The translations under genes and the position numbers were made by a program. The notes under the pieces were generated by a model. The model was given only the letters and a program-made list of their open reading frames with translations. It had not been told where the DNA came from and ran no database searches. Below are positions 45,732-58,317 of a DNA stretch of 64,000 nucleotides, piece by piece (positions within the stretch are counted from its first letter, which is position 1; each line of letters opens with the position of its first letter). This DNA comes from Lycium barbarum (lineage: Eukaryota > Streptophyta > Magnoliopsida > Solanales > Solanaceae), in contig NC_083344.1 of assembly GCF_019175385.1 (NCBI RefSeq), forward strand, positions 61,132,782 through 61,196,781, given 5' to 3'.

Positions 45732-47076
45732 TGTTACACCTCAGAAATTTCTGATTTGTTGCCTTGTGGATAGGCTAATGTTAGCTCAGGGTGGTTATGA
45801 AATCCTTACGAGATTAAGGGAAGTATTAGATAGCCTAAAGTGCGCACTATAAGATTTTAAAGTCATACGAATATGTGAAATTTAGTTTGTTGAAGGAAGT
45901 GAAATATAAGCCGTGTTCAGAAAGGTTTTCGCTATGATTGAGCTAATATTTATTTGGTGATGTCTTGAGAGGCTGGTGTAGGGCCTATTGTATGGTTAAT
46001 GAAGTATTATGTAAGTGCCAAGAAGGTTCCACGAGGATTGGAAGTCAAACGAATCAACGAGAGGAAGTTTCGCATAACTGGCAGTTATATGGCCACTTAT
46101 ACGGTCCGGATAACTTTATACGGTCCGTATTAAGAGGGTCCATATAACATCATCTTCACTGAAAGGGTCATTTTATTAGTGGAGTTATACGACCACTTAT
46201 ACGGTCGTATAAGGGGGTCCGTATAACTTGACCTATTTCAGAAGGGGACTTTCCCATGGTGGTGTTATACGGTCCCCTTATATGGACCATTTAAGTGGTC
46301 CGTATAAGTCCACCGGGCAGATTTTAAACTTTTGGTATAAATAGATGGCCTTGGTTCATTTATTTCATTTTTCATTTTCCACAAGTCTTGAGAGCTCAAA
46401 ACCCTTCTCCAAGCATATTCCACCCCAATCCAAGAGAAAACCAAGATCAAGAGGCAAGAATCAAAGTGTTCATATGTTAGAAGGCTTCCCAGGGTTAGTA
46501 GACTACAAGAGATTCTTGAGTATTGAAGCTAGGGTTTTCACCTAAGTTTATAGCTGCTCTAAAGCTAATTCCCTTGAGATAAAAGGTTAGCTTTCATGCT
46601 TATTTCATGTTATCATGAATGCTTGGTTGTTGAAGAACTTGGGTAGAAGAAAAAAAGTAGAAAATGAGGGTTAAGTGTAACTTTTATGATGTTTTTGAGT
46701 AATAAGCTAACTTGAGTCATGATTCTTAGTATAATTTGGATATAATCTTATTATGGAAGGTAGTAATAGTGATGAGGAAGCATTGTATGAAAATGTGCTA
46801 TAATGGGTGTGAGGTTGTTGGTATAAGTTGAACACAAGGATGAATTTTGAAGGCTTAATGGAATGTGATTACTCGATTATGATGTTGTGGATGTTATTGT
46901 GGTTGTTGGGTGTTGTTTTGTAATATGGTGGAAGTTGACAAAAAGGGGAAATGCTGCCCAAAGTTGAACCCTTCTAAATGTAGATTGTTCAAGCTTCGAC
47001 GGTGAACCTTAACTAGTTAAGAAGACAAAGAGGTATGTAAGGCTAACCCTTCTTTCATTAAGGCATGGTTCCTTTG

Positions 47077-47118
<42 letters not shown>

Positions 47119-48205
47119 TTTCAGGAGTTCCATAATGTCTTCCAAATGACTCTATCTCTAAGATGACCGAAGTTCATGATTCTTGATACTTTCACCATTC
47201 TAGTACCTTCTTTATATGATAGTTGATCCTCTAAGGATAGATGTAACGAAAACGATGATGGCAATGATGTTGATGATACTTATGGACTTTTACGTATACG
47301 TGTCTAAGTATGTATGACTATTATGTAATACCGAGCTTATATGGCCGGGTATGATACCTATCGCGCGCGCACCTCTGCAGTTAGGTACGGATAACACCGA
47401 GCCTTGGTAGGGCCAGATATGTATAATCACAAAGCCTTGTCATGGCCAGGTATGTGAATCACAGAACCTTGTGGTCGGGTACGGTATAAATACGAATATG
47501 TATATGTATGTATATTTGCATGAGTAAGCATTGGAAATGGAAGGCCCCTATGAAAGACAAGTAAGTAATTATGATGAGGGCCACTAGAGGTACAAAGGGC
47601 TCTATTGCCTCTTGATTCTTCTATCTTATGCAATTCCTTATGCTACTTCTTACGCTATTTCTTATGCTCCTATTATGATGTTGAATATGCTTTACATACT
47701 CAGTACATTATTCATACTGACGACCTTTTGTTTGTGGATGTTGCGTCATGCCCGCAGGTGGACAGGGAGACAGGCTTGGTCTATTGATTTTTTATTCAGG
47801 GGCTGCATAGAGGAGCTCCATTTCATCCGGAGCTACAACTTTTGTGTATTATTCTTTTGTGTACATATATATGGGCATGGCGGGGTCCTGTCCCACCTAT
47901 ATGATGTTAACTACTCTTCGTAGAGGCTCGTAGACAGTTGTGTATGGTTAGATGTCTTGTAGCCTTGTCGGCTCATATTTTGTATATCCTTTTGATAGCC
48001 TCGTCAGCTTGTGTATATGGATATGGGAATTGTTGTCAATGATGTTATGAATGTGTTGTTGCCCAATGATTTTAGCATTATTGACGTATAGAAATCATGC
48101 GTAGGCCATGTGGTCCACCTAGATGTCAATATGATCGTACGACGAGAGGTGCCCGGGTGGGCTAGCACCGGGTGCCCGTCATGGCCCTCCGGTCGAGTCG
48201 TGACA
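45732..48205 (+). repeat. RE-E 5' LTR
   Basis: It runs from TGTTACACCTCAG to GAGTCGTGACA. The U3 palindrome array is at 46086-46312, a TATA box TATAAATAG at 46336-46344, a TA run at ~47080-47118, a CGCGCGCACC block at ~47362 and the twin-hairpin region at ~47700-47750. Compared with the 3' copy it lacks ~70 bases near 46960 (present at ~57065-57130). Confidence 0.92.
46086..46344 (+). promoter_or_regulatory. RE-E U3 palindrome array and TATA box
   Basis: At least five TATACGGTCCGTATA-type units or half-sites (ACTTATACGG, GGTCCGTATAA) end about 24 bases upstream of TATAAATAG (46336-46344). The 3' LTR has a cleaner version (56165-56412, TATA at 56438). Inferred core promoter. Confidence 0.7.
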
Positions 48206-48293
48206 AAAGTTGTATCAGAGCAGTTCTGTCCTAGGGTATATCCACGAGCTGTGTCCGGTAGAGTCTTGCTTATGGGTGTGTTGTGTGCCACAC
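48206..48293 (+). promoter_or_regulatory. RE-E primer binding site and leader hairpin (decayed)
   Basis: TTGTATCAGAGC (48210-48221) is the primer site with one G-to-T change. The leader hairpin GTGTG-TTGTGTGC-CACAC (48276-48293) keeps the stem, but two C-to-T changes at CpG sites remove the GCGCGC palindrome. Confidence 0.8.
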
Positions 48294-48414
48294 TTATAAA
48301 CTGGAGGCTACAGGCATTTTAGGAATGAATGGCCTTCTTTCTTCATAAGATCGTGCGATAGAGCCATAATATAAGGATTTCTCTTTCCTTAACCGTGTAT
48401 TATGTATTTCAGAA

Positions 48415-49054
48415 ATGCCTATAAAGAGAAAGGCTACGGTAGCCCTAACGGGCAAGACAGTCGCAGAAAAGCGGGCTGAAAGAGCACCGCTAACGGATAT
48501 AGAGGAAGGTGAGTCCCAGAAAGCGGCTCAATCTCAGTCCTCCCACTCAGTGCCTATTTCTGAGGAGCATGAGGGAGCCTCCGCCCCAACTCCAGTACCC
48601 CCAGCTCCTCCACCAGATACTTCAGGCCAAGATGTAAAAGCAGCCATTCATTTACTTACTCAGTTGGTTGCCGCTCAGACTCTGCGGCAAGGTACAGGGC
48701 AAGGTAATAGGGTTGTTAGTGCAAGGGCCCGTGATTTCATTAGCTTGAACCCTCTGGAATTTTTCGGGTCAAAGCCGGATGAGGACCCTCAAAACATTTT
48801 TGATGGGATGTTGAGGACACTCCTGTTAATGCATGCTTCAGACATTGAATTGGTAGAGTTAGCATCCTATAGATTGCGGGATGTCGCGGTTCATTGGTAC
48901 ACGGTTTGGATGGCTTCACGGGGAGTCAATGCACCTCCCTCGGTATGGAAAGAATCTGTGGATGCCTTCCTCCGACATTACTTACCTCCAGAGGTTCGGC
49001 AGGCTAGAGCCAACAAGTTCCTGAATCTTAGGCAAGGAAGTATGAGTGCCTTAG
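48415..49054 (+). pseudogene. RE-E gag, 5' part
   Basis: It begins MPIKRKATVAL, collinear with RE-D Gag. The acidic Pro-rich region and Gag core follow (LNPLEFFGSKPDEDPQ, HWYTVWMASRG, LRQGSMSAL). At 49055 solo LTR M interrupts the frame just after SMSAL. Coding resumes at 51484 with EYSLCFNSLARYAS. Confidence 0.88.
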
Positions 49055-51478
49055 TGTTACACCCCCGAAAAATTTTCGTGTTACCGAGACTGCAGACGAC
49101 TTAGTATGGGCTCAGGGGAGGGTAAAGATATACAAGGATTAGGGATGAAGATTCTGTTATATATGTATAAGAATAACATATAGACGACGGTGGATGCCAT
49201 ATGGTGTAAGTTTGTTAATACGTTACTTGACAAATAGCCTTCGTAACCGTAAGTTAAGGTGGGGCCCACATGTCGGGATTTTATAAAGGGCATATGCAAA
49301 GTTATATAAATAGTACAAAGGAAGTTTAGAAAGTCTTAAGAGGGACACTTAAGCCAAATATGAGCATAAGCACTCCAAAAGGATGATTTAAGGATACGTT
49401 TTCGGGTGATCTAGCCTTACGAGGCCAACACACCATTATACGTTGAGAATTTGGGAAAACACAAAAAATGAAAGTTGTGGATAATTGAAATACCTTTCCA
49501 ACCATAGGTCTTGGGCCTTCATGCGACATAGGGATAAAACGTTATGGACATTTTAAGGAGGAAAGGTCAAACTGGCAGTGGGCTCGGCCCAACCCGACTC
49601 CAAGTCGGGTCAGGCCAACTTCCTTGGCTATTTAAGGAACATTTTCACCCATTATCTTCCTCATTGCATGCCAAAAGATCTATAATATTTTAGAGAGAGA
49701 GTGAGGAGATTTAGAGAGATAAAGCAAGGGTTCGATCAAGTTCGAGGCCCCGAATCCCGAGGCACGTGAAGGATAAAGTGTAATACGAGTTGTCATCGTC
49801 GTTTCAAGCTAAATATTGAGCTTGGGGGATGATATTTTCATGGTTGAGCTGCTGCTAAGGTATGTATTATTTTCTCATCTTTGTTATTGAGATGATTACG
49901 TGGAGATTTAACGGATTAAAGTGTTAGAAATATAGTTGTAATTATCGTATACCGAATATTAAGGCGTTGTGGTTTAGGGGTTGCTTTGGATAGAATTGTA
50001 AGATGATTTTAGTCATATTATTGTTGTAAATTGTTAGATTTGTTGTTGTTGTTGTTGTGGTTGTTGTTGGTTATTAGCTTAATTTGGAATTGTTGGGTTG
50101 GTAGGATTATAGGGGAGATGCTGTCCAAATCCCGTTAGGCGACAGAATAAATGATTAGTTAGAATAATCTTGTTGGCCTAGTCTTAATCCCTATATTGTT
50201 GATGGTATTTTAGTTGACTAAGCTCAGGAAGGGACTCGAGGATTAGCTTGAGGCATAAATAAGGTATGTAAGGCTAACCCTTCTTTCATATTTTGGCATG
50301 ATCCCTTTTATATGACTCCTAAAGAACGTAAAACATAAGTACTCTATTCTTAGTTGGATTTGGAGTCGATATCCAATGTCGTGTTTCGTTCATGCTATAC
50401 TCTTGTTGATAATTCGAAGAAAGCTTCTGCGATACATTATACTTACATGTTCACTACAAAGTAAATGGTAAATGAAGGAAACTCTAAAACTTGTTCTCAA
50501 AATCTCTCCAAAGGGAGTTGTAATAGAAACCACTCTGAAAGGGGTGCAACGTTTTGTAACTTCATTACATATTCATACTGTATATCATATGTATTGTTAT
50601 TGTTCCACCTGATCAGCTGGATTATCATATTCTTAAGCCGGAAGCGGCTGCCCGAAGGGGCCACCCTAGCTAAGCCGGAAGCGGCTGCCCGAATGGGCCA
50701 CCCTAGCTAAGCCGGAAGCGGCTGCCCGAAAGGGCCATCATGACTACGCCAGAAGCGGCCGTCCGAAGGGACTATTGTGTTATTAGCCGGAAGCGGCTAC
50801 GAGTAGGATATTCTATATTTATATTGTGTATGCTAGAATTTGTGTAAGGGACCATATGACATGGTTCAAAGTATTGTTCTATGTTACTCCCAGGTTGCTT
50901 TCTAAACTTTCTTATTGTTACGCTTTTCCTTGTTTTATGATTCAGTATTGCCTTACATATTCAGTACATATTCCGTACTGACCCCCTTTCTTCGGGGGCT
51001 GCATTTCATGCCCGCAGGTTCAGGGATGCGGTTAAACGATCCATCCACCTAGGAGGAGTCAGCATTGAGAGTCAGACAGCTCCACTTGCTTCGTAGACTG
51101 TTCCTCTTTTAGTATAATTTTATTTGTATGCAGTATAGGTATGACGGGGCCCTGTCCCGTCACTTATGCACGGTCATACTCTTCTAGTAGTCTACGGACA
51201 GCGTGGGTGTCATGGATACTGTTTGGCCTTGCCGGCCATTGTTTTGTTGTACAGAAGTATCGACAGCCTCGTTGGCTTACCTTGTGATATGTTACGTATA
51301 TATAAGTATGTTTTGAGATGTTTTGAGTTACAAATGGACTTTGGTATTCTATTTATAGCTTTCAAACTTAGTTAAATAGACCCTATTGAATGCCATGTTT
51401 GAGTACAGGTAACATAAGTTGGGTTATCGGGCAAGTTAAGCTCGGTCACTCGTCATGGCCCTAGGTTGGGTCGTGACA
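49055..51478 (+). mobile_element. Solo LTR M (2424 bp) inserted in RE-E gag
   Basis: It runs from TGTTACACCCCCG to GGGTCGTGACA between perfect CTTAG duplications (49050-49054, 51479-51483). U3 has GGCCCA/TGGGCC-type motifs (49570-49615) instead of ACGGTCCGT palindromes. It includes the GC-rich 37-base repeats, and the twin hairpin CAGTAC/GTACTG (50962-50980) and CCCCC/GGGGG (50982-50998). Solo LTR left by recombination. Confidence 0.93.
50634..50790 (+). repeat. 37-bp tandem repeat with palindromic core in solo LTR M
   Basis: About 4.3 units of 37 bases, each starting with the perfect hairpin AGCCG-GAAG-CGGCT followed by GCCCGAA(G/T/A)GGGCCA. The GCCCGAAGGGGC part is itself an inverted repeat, so each unit could form two short stems. 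Later units are more diverged. Confidence 0.88.
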
Positions 51479-51773
51479 CTTAGAGTATAGTCTCTGCTTC
51501 AATTCTTTGGCTAGGTATGCTTCGGCCATGGTAGCGGATATGGGTGACCGAGTGCACCGATTTGTGAGAAGCCTAAGGCCACATTTGATGGATAGGTGCT
51601 TGACTGCGTCCCTTCAGGACAGCATGGATATTTCATGCATTCAAGCCCATGCCCAGACTTTGGAGGAAAGCCAACAACAGCAAAGAAGTGAGCGTGAGCA
51701 TAATAGAAGGTATAGCAAGAGGGATAGATCTTCGGGTCCGATGAGTGATTTTAGAGACGGGCAAAGACAATAG
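51479..51773 (+). pseudogene. RE-E gag, 3' part, ending at the shared amber
   Basis: It continues after the second CTTAG with LARYASAMVADMGDRVHRF, a Gln/Arg/Lys-rich tail and FRDGQRQ, then TAG at 51771-51773. After the stop the frame goes on with the same text as RE-B and RE-D (KHSGHSMTSAPPWF). Ambers at the equivalent codon end gag in all three copies. Confidence 0.85.
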
Positions 51774-52708
51774 CTTTCTAAGCATTCAGGCCATTCTATG
51801 ACTAGTGCACCTCCATGGTTCACAGGCCAAAGATTGGATGGATCTACTTATTTCGAGTCGAGTTAGAGTTTCAGGGCTTCAGGTTCTTAGTTCAGAGGTG
51901 ATTCAGGTCAGGCAAGGCCACCCGTGCCACAATGTTCCCAGTGTGGGAAGTTACATTGGGGCTAGTGTCGACTAGTCTTAGAGGTTTGCTAGGCATGCGA
52001 TCGGCCAGGCCATATCATGCGCAATCTCCCCTCGGTTGGTAGCAGGGGTAGGGCCCAGCCTTCAGGGTCGGCAGCACGGTCTTCATCATCTATACGCCCT
52101 ATGGGGCTAGGTTCACATGCGCCAGTCAGCCATGGTAGAGGCAGAGGGAGAGCCCCCAGTTCTAGTGGTCCTCAGCACCACTTTTATGGTTTGGTGGGGC
52201 GACAGGATCTTGAGTCTTCCCCCGATGTCATCACAAGTATATTATCGGTATTCTCTCATGATGTATATGCTTTGATAGATCCGGGCTCCACATATATGTT
52301 ACTCCATATATTGTGGGTCAGTTTGGGGTCAAATCGAAGTCCATCAAACCTTTCGAGGTATCTACACCTGTTGGTGAACCGGTAATAGGTATTTGAGTAT
52401 ATAGAAATTGTGATTTGTGACCATCGTACTATGGTTGATTTATATGAGTTAAAAATGGTGGACTCTGACGTTATCATGGGCATGGATTGGTTGGCTTCTT
52501 GCTATGCCAATGTTGATTGTAGAATGAAAATGGTTCGCTTCCAGTTTCCATGAGAACCAGTTTTAGAATGGAAGGGAAATACTGCGTCCTCGAAAGGTAA
52601 GTTTATTTCCTATCTAAAGGCAAGGAAAATGATCACAAAGGTTGTATTTACCATCTAGTTCGGGTCCAAGATGTAGAAGCTGAATCGCCAACTCTTTAGT
52701 CTGTCCCC
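51774..52708 (+). pseudogene. RE-E nucleocapsid and protease region
   Basis: Heavily decayed. The zinc knuckle can only be traced as fragments around 51940-52020. The open part 52017-52385 has the Arg/Gly-rich spacer and ALIDPGST, then frameshifts; [21 protein letters not shown] follows near 52470. Stops and small indels make it non-functional. Confidence 0.8.
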
Positions 52709-55620
52709 GTGGTGAGTGAGTTTCCGGATGTATTCCCGGAAGAGCTTCCAGGCCTCCCTCCTGAACAGGAGATTGATTTTGCTATTGATGTGCTATCGGA
52801 TACAAAACCCATATCCATTCCTCCTTACAGGATAGCTCCCGCGGAGTTAAAGGAGTTGAAGGAGCAATTAAAGGACTTGCTTGAAAAAAGTTTTATTAGG
52901 CCTAGTTCTTCCCCGTGGAGAGCACCCGTGTTGTTTGTCTGAAAGAAAGATGGCTCCTTGTGAATGTGCATTGACTATCGACAACTGAATAAAGTGACGA
53001 TCAAGAACAAATATCCACTCCCAAGGATTGACGACTTATTTGATCAATTACAAGGCGCCAAATGGTTTTCAAAGATAGATTTGAGATCCGGGTATCATCA
53101 GGTGCGAGTTAAGGAGAAAGATATTCCTAAGACAGCCTTCAGAACTAGATACGACCATTTTGAGTTCTGGGTAATGTTGTTTGGGCTAATTTATGCCCCG
53201 GCAGTATTTATGGATTTGATGAACAATGTGTTCAGGCCCTTCCTAGATTTATTCGTGATTGTGTTCGTCGACGATATCCTTGTATATTCTAGGTCTGAGG
53301 TAGAACATACGGATCATTTGCGTACTGTTCTTAGAGTTTTTCAATCTCGAGAGTTATTTTCCAAATTTTCTAAGTGTGAGTTTTGGTTGAACTCAGTGAC
53401 CTTTTTGGGGCATATATTATTTCAACCGATGGTATTCGGGTAGATACCCAAAAGATTGAGGCCGTGAAGACTTGGCCAAGGCCCACAACCCCTACTGAAG
53501 TTTGTCGTTTTCTGGGCTTAGCAGGTTATTACAAGAGATTTGTAGAAGGCGTTTCTTCTATTTCTGCACCGCTCACGAAGTTAACCTAGAAATTAGCTAA
53601 ACTTCAATGGACAGATGCTTGTGAACGTAGTTTCCAAGAGCAAAAGGATAGATTAACTTCTGCCCCAGTCCTGACACTTCCAGAGGGATTGGAAGGTTAT
53701 GTTGTCTATTATGATGCTTTAGGCATTGGGTTAGGCTGTGTATTGATGCAACATGGTAAGGTGATTGCGTATGCTGTAAGGCAATTACGAAAACATGAGA
53801 AAAATTATTCGACCTATGATCTTGAATTGGCTGCAGTGATTCATGCATTGAAGATGTGGAGACATTATTTGTATGGCGTCCAAGTTGATATTTATACAGA
53901 TCATAAGAACCTTCACTATATCTTCAAGCAGAAAGAATTGAATTTACGGCAACGGTGATTATTGGAATTGTTGAAAGACTATGATGTTGACATCCTATAT
54001 CATCCCGGGAAAGCAAATGTTGTGGCTGATGCTCTTAGCTGTAGATCCATCGGAAGTTTATGTGATGTTCAGCCAGAGAAAAGAGAGATAGCTCGTGAGC
54101 TCTAGCAGCTAGCTAGCCTGAGAGTTCGATTAGTGGACTCAGGTCGTATAGGAGCTATCATTCAAAATTCAGCGGTCTCGTCACTAGTAGTGGAAATGAA
54201 AGAGCGACAATATGAAGATCCCATGCTAATTCATTACAGAAATACACTCCCTCGGAAGGAGAAGTCATCATTTGAGATTTTTGGAGGTGGAGTTCTCCAA
54301 TGCCGAGGCAGGCTATGTGTTCCTGATGTTGCAGGATTACGCCACCAAATATTGATAGAAGCCCATTCTTCCCATTATTCCGTTCACCCCGGAGCGACGA
54401 AGATATATCATGATCTTAAATCTATATATTGGTAGAATGGGATGAAGAAAGATATAGCTCAATGTCCTAACTGTCAGCAAGTGAAAATTGAGTAGCAAAA
54501 GCCGGGTTGATTGTTGCAAGCTATAGAATTTCCAACTTGGAAATGGGAAGTAATTATCATGGACTTCATTACAGGCTTACCCCGTTCTCGATGTAAGTAT
54601 GATTCTATATGGGTGATTGTGGATAGACTCACGAAGTCAGCTCATTTCATACCGGTCAAAACTACATATGTAGCAGAAGATTATGTAAAGCTTTATGTTA
54701 AAGAGATAGTGCGACTTCACGGTGTTACAGTATCTATTATCTCCGATAGAGGGACTCGGCTTACATCCAATTTTTGGAAATCTTTCCAAGAAGGTTTGGG
54801 GAATTAGGTGAGTGTTAGCACGACATTTCACCCACAGACGGATGGGCAAGCTGAACGTACCATTCAGACTCTTGAGGATACGCTACGGGCATATATATTG
54901 GATTTTGGAGGTAGTTGGGATGATCATTTACCGCTTATTGAGTTTGCTTATAACAATAGCTATCATTCTAACATCCAAATGGCTCCGTACGAGGCTTTAT
55001 ATGGGCAAAAGTATAGATCTCCAATTGGGTGGTTCGAAGTAGGAGAGACCAAATTGATATGGTCAGACTTGGTCCAGCAAGCTATAGAGAAAGTCAAGCT
55101 TATATAGGATCGATTATTAACAGCTCAGAGTCGTCAGGAATCCTATGCAGATAATCGTCAAAGAGACTTAGAGTTCCAAGTGAAAGATTGGGTATTTTGG
55201 AAGGTGTCGCCAATGAAGGGCGTAATGAGATTTGGTAAGAAGGGAAAGCTTAGTCCCCGATACTTTGGGCCTTATGAGATTATACGCAAGGTAGGCCAGG
55301 TGACTTACGAATTAGATCTACCTTCTGACCTGGAGTCAGTTCACCCAGTTTTCCATGTATCGATACTTTGTAAGTGCATTGAAGACCCTTTTAGAATTGT
55401 ACCAATAGATGATGTCCAAGTTACCAAACAATTGTCTTATGAAGAATTCCCCATTGTCATTCTAGATAGATAAGTACGAAAGCTCAGAACCAAAGAGGTA
55501 GCTTCAGTAAAAGTTTTATGGAGAAATAATAATAGAGAGGAAATGACTTGGGAAGCCGAAGAAGACATGAAGTTCAGGTACCCGCATTTATTTTCACCCC
55601 CAGAGGGAACTCAGGTATGT
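52709..55620 (+). pseudogene. RE-E pol: reverse transcriptase, RNase H, integrase, chromodomain-like end
   Basis: All domains are traceable in order. RT has [35 protein letters not shown] (catalytic Asp kept) and FVDDILVYS. RNase H has [14 protein letters not shown] and [13 protein letters not shown]. Integrase has HSSHYSVHPGATK, MDFITGLPRSR, ISDRGTRLTSNFW and [13 protein letters not shown]. The GPYEIIRK motif and a VILDR chromodomain-like tail follow. Stops at 53587-53589, 53956-53958, 54103-54105, 54805-54807 and elsewhere, plus frameshifts near 53430, abolish function. Most stops are C-to-T changes relative to RE-D. Confidence 0.9.
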
Positions 55621-55780
55621 AGTGTTTTCCTTGATGCTTTCCTGGTCGTGTGTGGCCATGGTTATTGATATTGTTGTTGTAGCCCTGTGAGGCGGTGTAT
55701 TTTGGGTTGTTGATGTAGGATGGTAGTGCCATATTATAGGGGAACTCTAGCGAAATTTTTATAGAATCCCCAAGAACCTA

Positions 55781-55815
55781 ACATTCAAGGACCAATGTTC
55801 CTAAGGGGGAAAGAA
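55781..55815 (+). promoter_or_regulatory. RE-E polypurine tract with decayed hairpin
   Basis: AACATTCA-AGGA-CCAATGTT keeps six of eight stem pairs of the RE-D hairpin. AAGGGGGAAAGAA follows, up to the LTR at 55816. Confidence 0.8.
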
Positions 55816-58317
55816 TGTTACACCTTGGAAATTTATGATTTGTTGCCTTATGGATAGGCTAATGTGAGCTCAGGGTGGTTATGAAATCCTTATGAGATTA
55901 AGGGAAATATTAGATAGCCTAAAGTGCGTACTATAAGATTTGGAAGTCATACGAATATGCGAAATTTAGTTTGTTGAAGGAAGTGAAATATAAGTCATGT
56001 TCGGAAAGGTTTTCACTATGATTGAGCTAATATTTATTTGGTGATGTCTTGAGAGGCTTCTATAGGGCCTATTGTATGGTTAATGAAGTATTATGTAAGT
56101 GCCAAGAAGGTTCCACGAGGATTGGAAGTCAAACGAATCAACGAGAGGAAGTTTCGCATAACTGGCAGTTATACGGCCACTTATACGGTCCATATAACTT
56201 TATACGGTCTGTATAAGGAGGGTCCGTATAACATGACCTTCACAGAAAGGGTCATTTTCTTGGTGGTGTTATACGACCACTTATACGGTCCGTATAACTT
56301 TATACGGTCCGTATAAGGGGTCCGTATAACTTGACCTATTTCAGAAGGGGACTTTCCCATGTGGTATTATACGGTCCACTTATACGGACCGTATAAGTGG
56401 TCCGTATAAGTCCATCGGGCAGATTTTTAACTTTTTGTATAAATATATGGCCTTGGTTCATTTATTTCATTTTTCATTTTCCACAAGTCTTGAGAGCTCA
56501 AAACCCTTCTCCAAGCATATTCCACCCTAATCCAAGAGAAAACAAAGATCAAGAGGCAAGAATCAAAGTGTTCATGTGTTAGAAGGCTTCCCAAGGTTAG
56601 TAGACTACAAGAGATTCTTGAGTATTGAAGATAGGGTTTTCACCTAATTTTATAGCTACTCCGAAGCTCATTCCCATGAGATAAAAGGTTAGTTTTCATG
56701 CTTATTTCATGTTATCATGAATGCTTGGTTGTTGAAGAACTTGGGTAGAAGAAAAAAGTAGAAAATGAGGGTTAAGTGTAACTTTTATGATGTTTTTGAG
56801 TAATAAGCTAACTTGAGTCATGATTCTTTGTATAATATGGATATAATCTTATTATGAAAGGTAGTAATAGTGATAAGGAAGCATTGTATGAAAATGTGCT
56901 AAAATGAGTGTGAGGTTGTTGGTATAAGTTGAACACAAGGATGAATTTTTAAGGCTTAATGGAATGTGATTACTCGATTATGATATTGTAGATGTTATTG
57001 TGGTTGTTGGTTGTTGTTTTTTAATATGGTGGAAGTTGACAAAAAAGGGGAAATGCTGCCCAATTTTTATTAGATCATGAATTATTCTAGTTTGAATTTA
57101 AGAGTATCATTGAGGCTTAACCACGGTATGAACCCTTCTAAATGTAGATTGTTCAAGCTTCGATGGTGAACGTTAAGTAGTTAAGAAGGAAAATAGGTAT
57201 GTAAGGCTAACCCTTCTTTCATTAAGGCATGGTTCCTTTGTTATATATATATATATCCTTTCGTGAGTTCCATAATGTCTTCCAAATGACTCTATCTCTA
57301 AGATTACTGAAGTTCATGATTCTCGATACTTTCACGATTCTTGTACCTCATTTATATGATAGTTGATCCTCTAAGGATAGATGTAATGAAAACGATGATG
57401 TCAATGATTTTTATGATACTTATGGACTTTTATGTATGCGTGTCTAAGAATGTATGACTATTATGTAACACCGAGCATATATGGTCGGGTATGATACCTA
57501 TCGCGCGCGCACCTCTGCAGTTGGGTACAGATAACACTGAGCCTTGGTAGGACAAGGTATGTATAATCACCGAGCCCTGTCATGGCCGGGTATGTGAATC
57601 ACCGAACCTTGTGGTCGGGTACGGTATAAATACGAATATGTATATGTATGTATATATGAATGAGTAAGCATTGGAAATGGAAGGCCCCTATGAAAGACAA
57701 GTAAGTAATTATGATGAGGGCCACTAGAGGTACAAAGGGCTCTATTGCCTCCTGATTCTTCTATCTTATGCAATTCCTTATGCTACTTCTTACGCTATTT
57801 CTTATGCTACTCTTATGATGTTGATTATGCTTTACATACTCAGTACATTATTCGTACTAACGTCCTTTTGTTTGTGGACAGGGAGACAGGCTTAGTACTT
57901 AGATTTCTTATTCAAGGACTGCATAGAGGAGATCCATTTCATCCGGAGCTACAGCTTTTGGGTATTATTATTTTGTGTACATACATATAGGCATGGCGGT
58001 GTCCTGTCCCGCCTATATGATGTTTCCTACTCTTATTAGAGGCTCGTAGATAGTTATGTATGGCTAGATGTCTTGTAGCCTTCTCGGCTCATATTTTGTA
58101 TATCATTTTGATAGCCTCGTCGTCTTGTGTATATGGATGCATTGTTGTCAATGATGTTATGAATGTGTTGTTTCCCAGTGAGTTTAGCATTATTGACGTA
58201 TAGAAATCATGCGTAGGCCATGTGGTCCACCTAGGTTTGAATATGATCGTACGATGAGAGGTGCCCAGGTGGGCTAGCACCGGGTGCTCATCATGGCCCT
58301 CCGGTCGGGTCGTGACA
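55816..58317 (+). repeat. RE-E 3' LTR (2502 bp)
   Basis: It runs from TGTTACACCTTGG to GGGTCGTGACA. The U3 array of TATACGGTCCGTATA palindromes is at 56165-56412 and TATAAATAT at 56438-56446. The second twin hairpin is lost by a ~28-base deletion near 57878. It is followed by AAACA and LTR I sequence. Confidence 0.92.

Larger units (their letters stand above)
45732..58317 (+). mobile_element. RE-E: full-length but inactive Ty3/gypsy chromovirus
   Basis: Two LTRs (45732-48205 and 55816-58317) flank an internal region with decayed gag and pol. Flanks TAACA and AAACA are a 5-bp duplication with one change. Gag is split by solo LTR M. The LTRs differ by several indels and many substitutions, so it is older than RE-1 or RE-D. 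Pol has the same domain order as RE-D but is broken by many stops and frameshifts. Confidence 0.92.
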
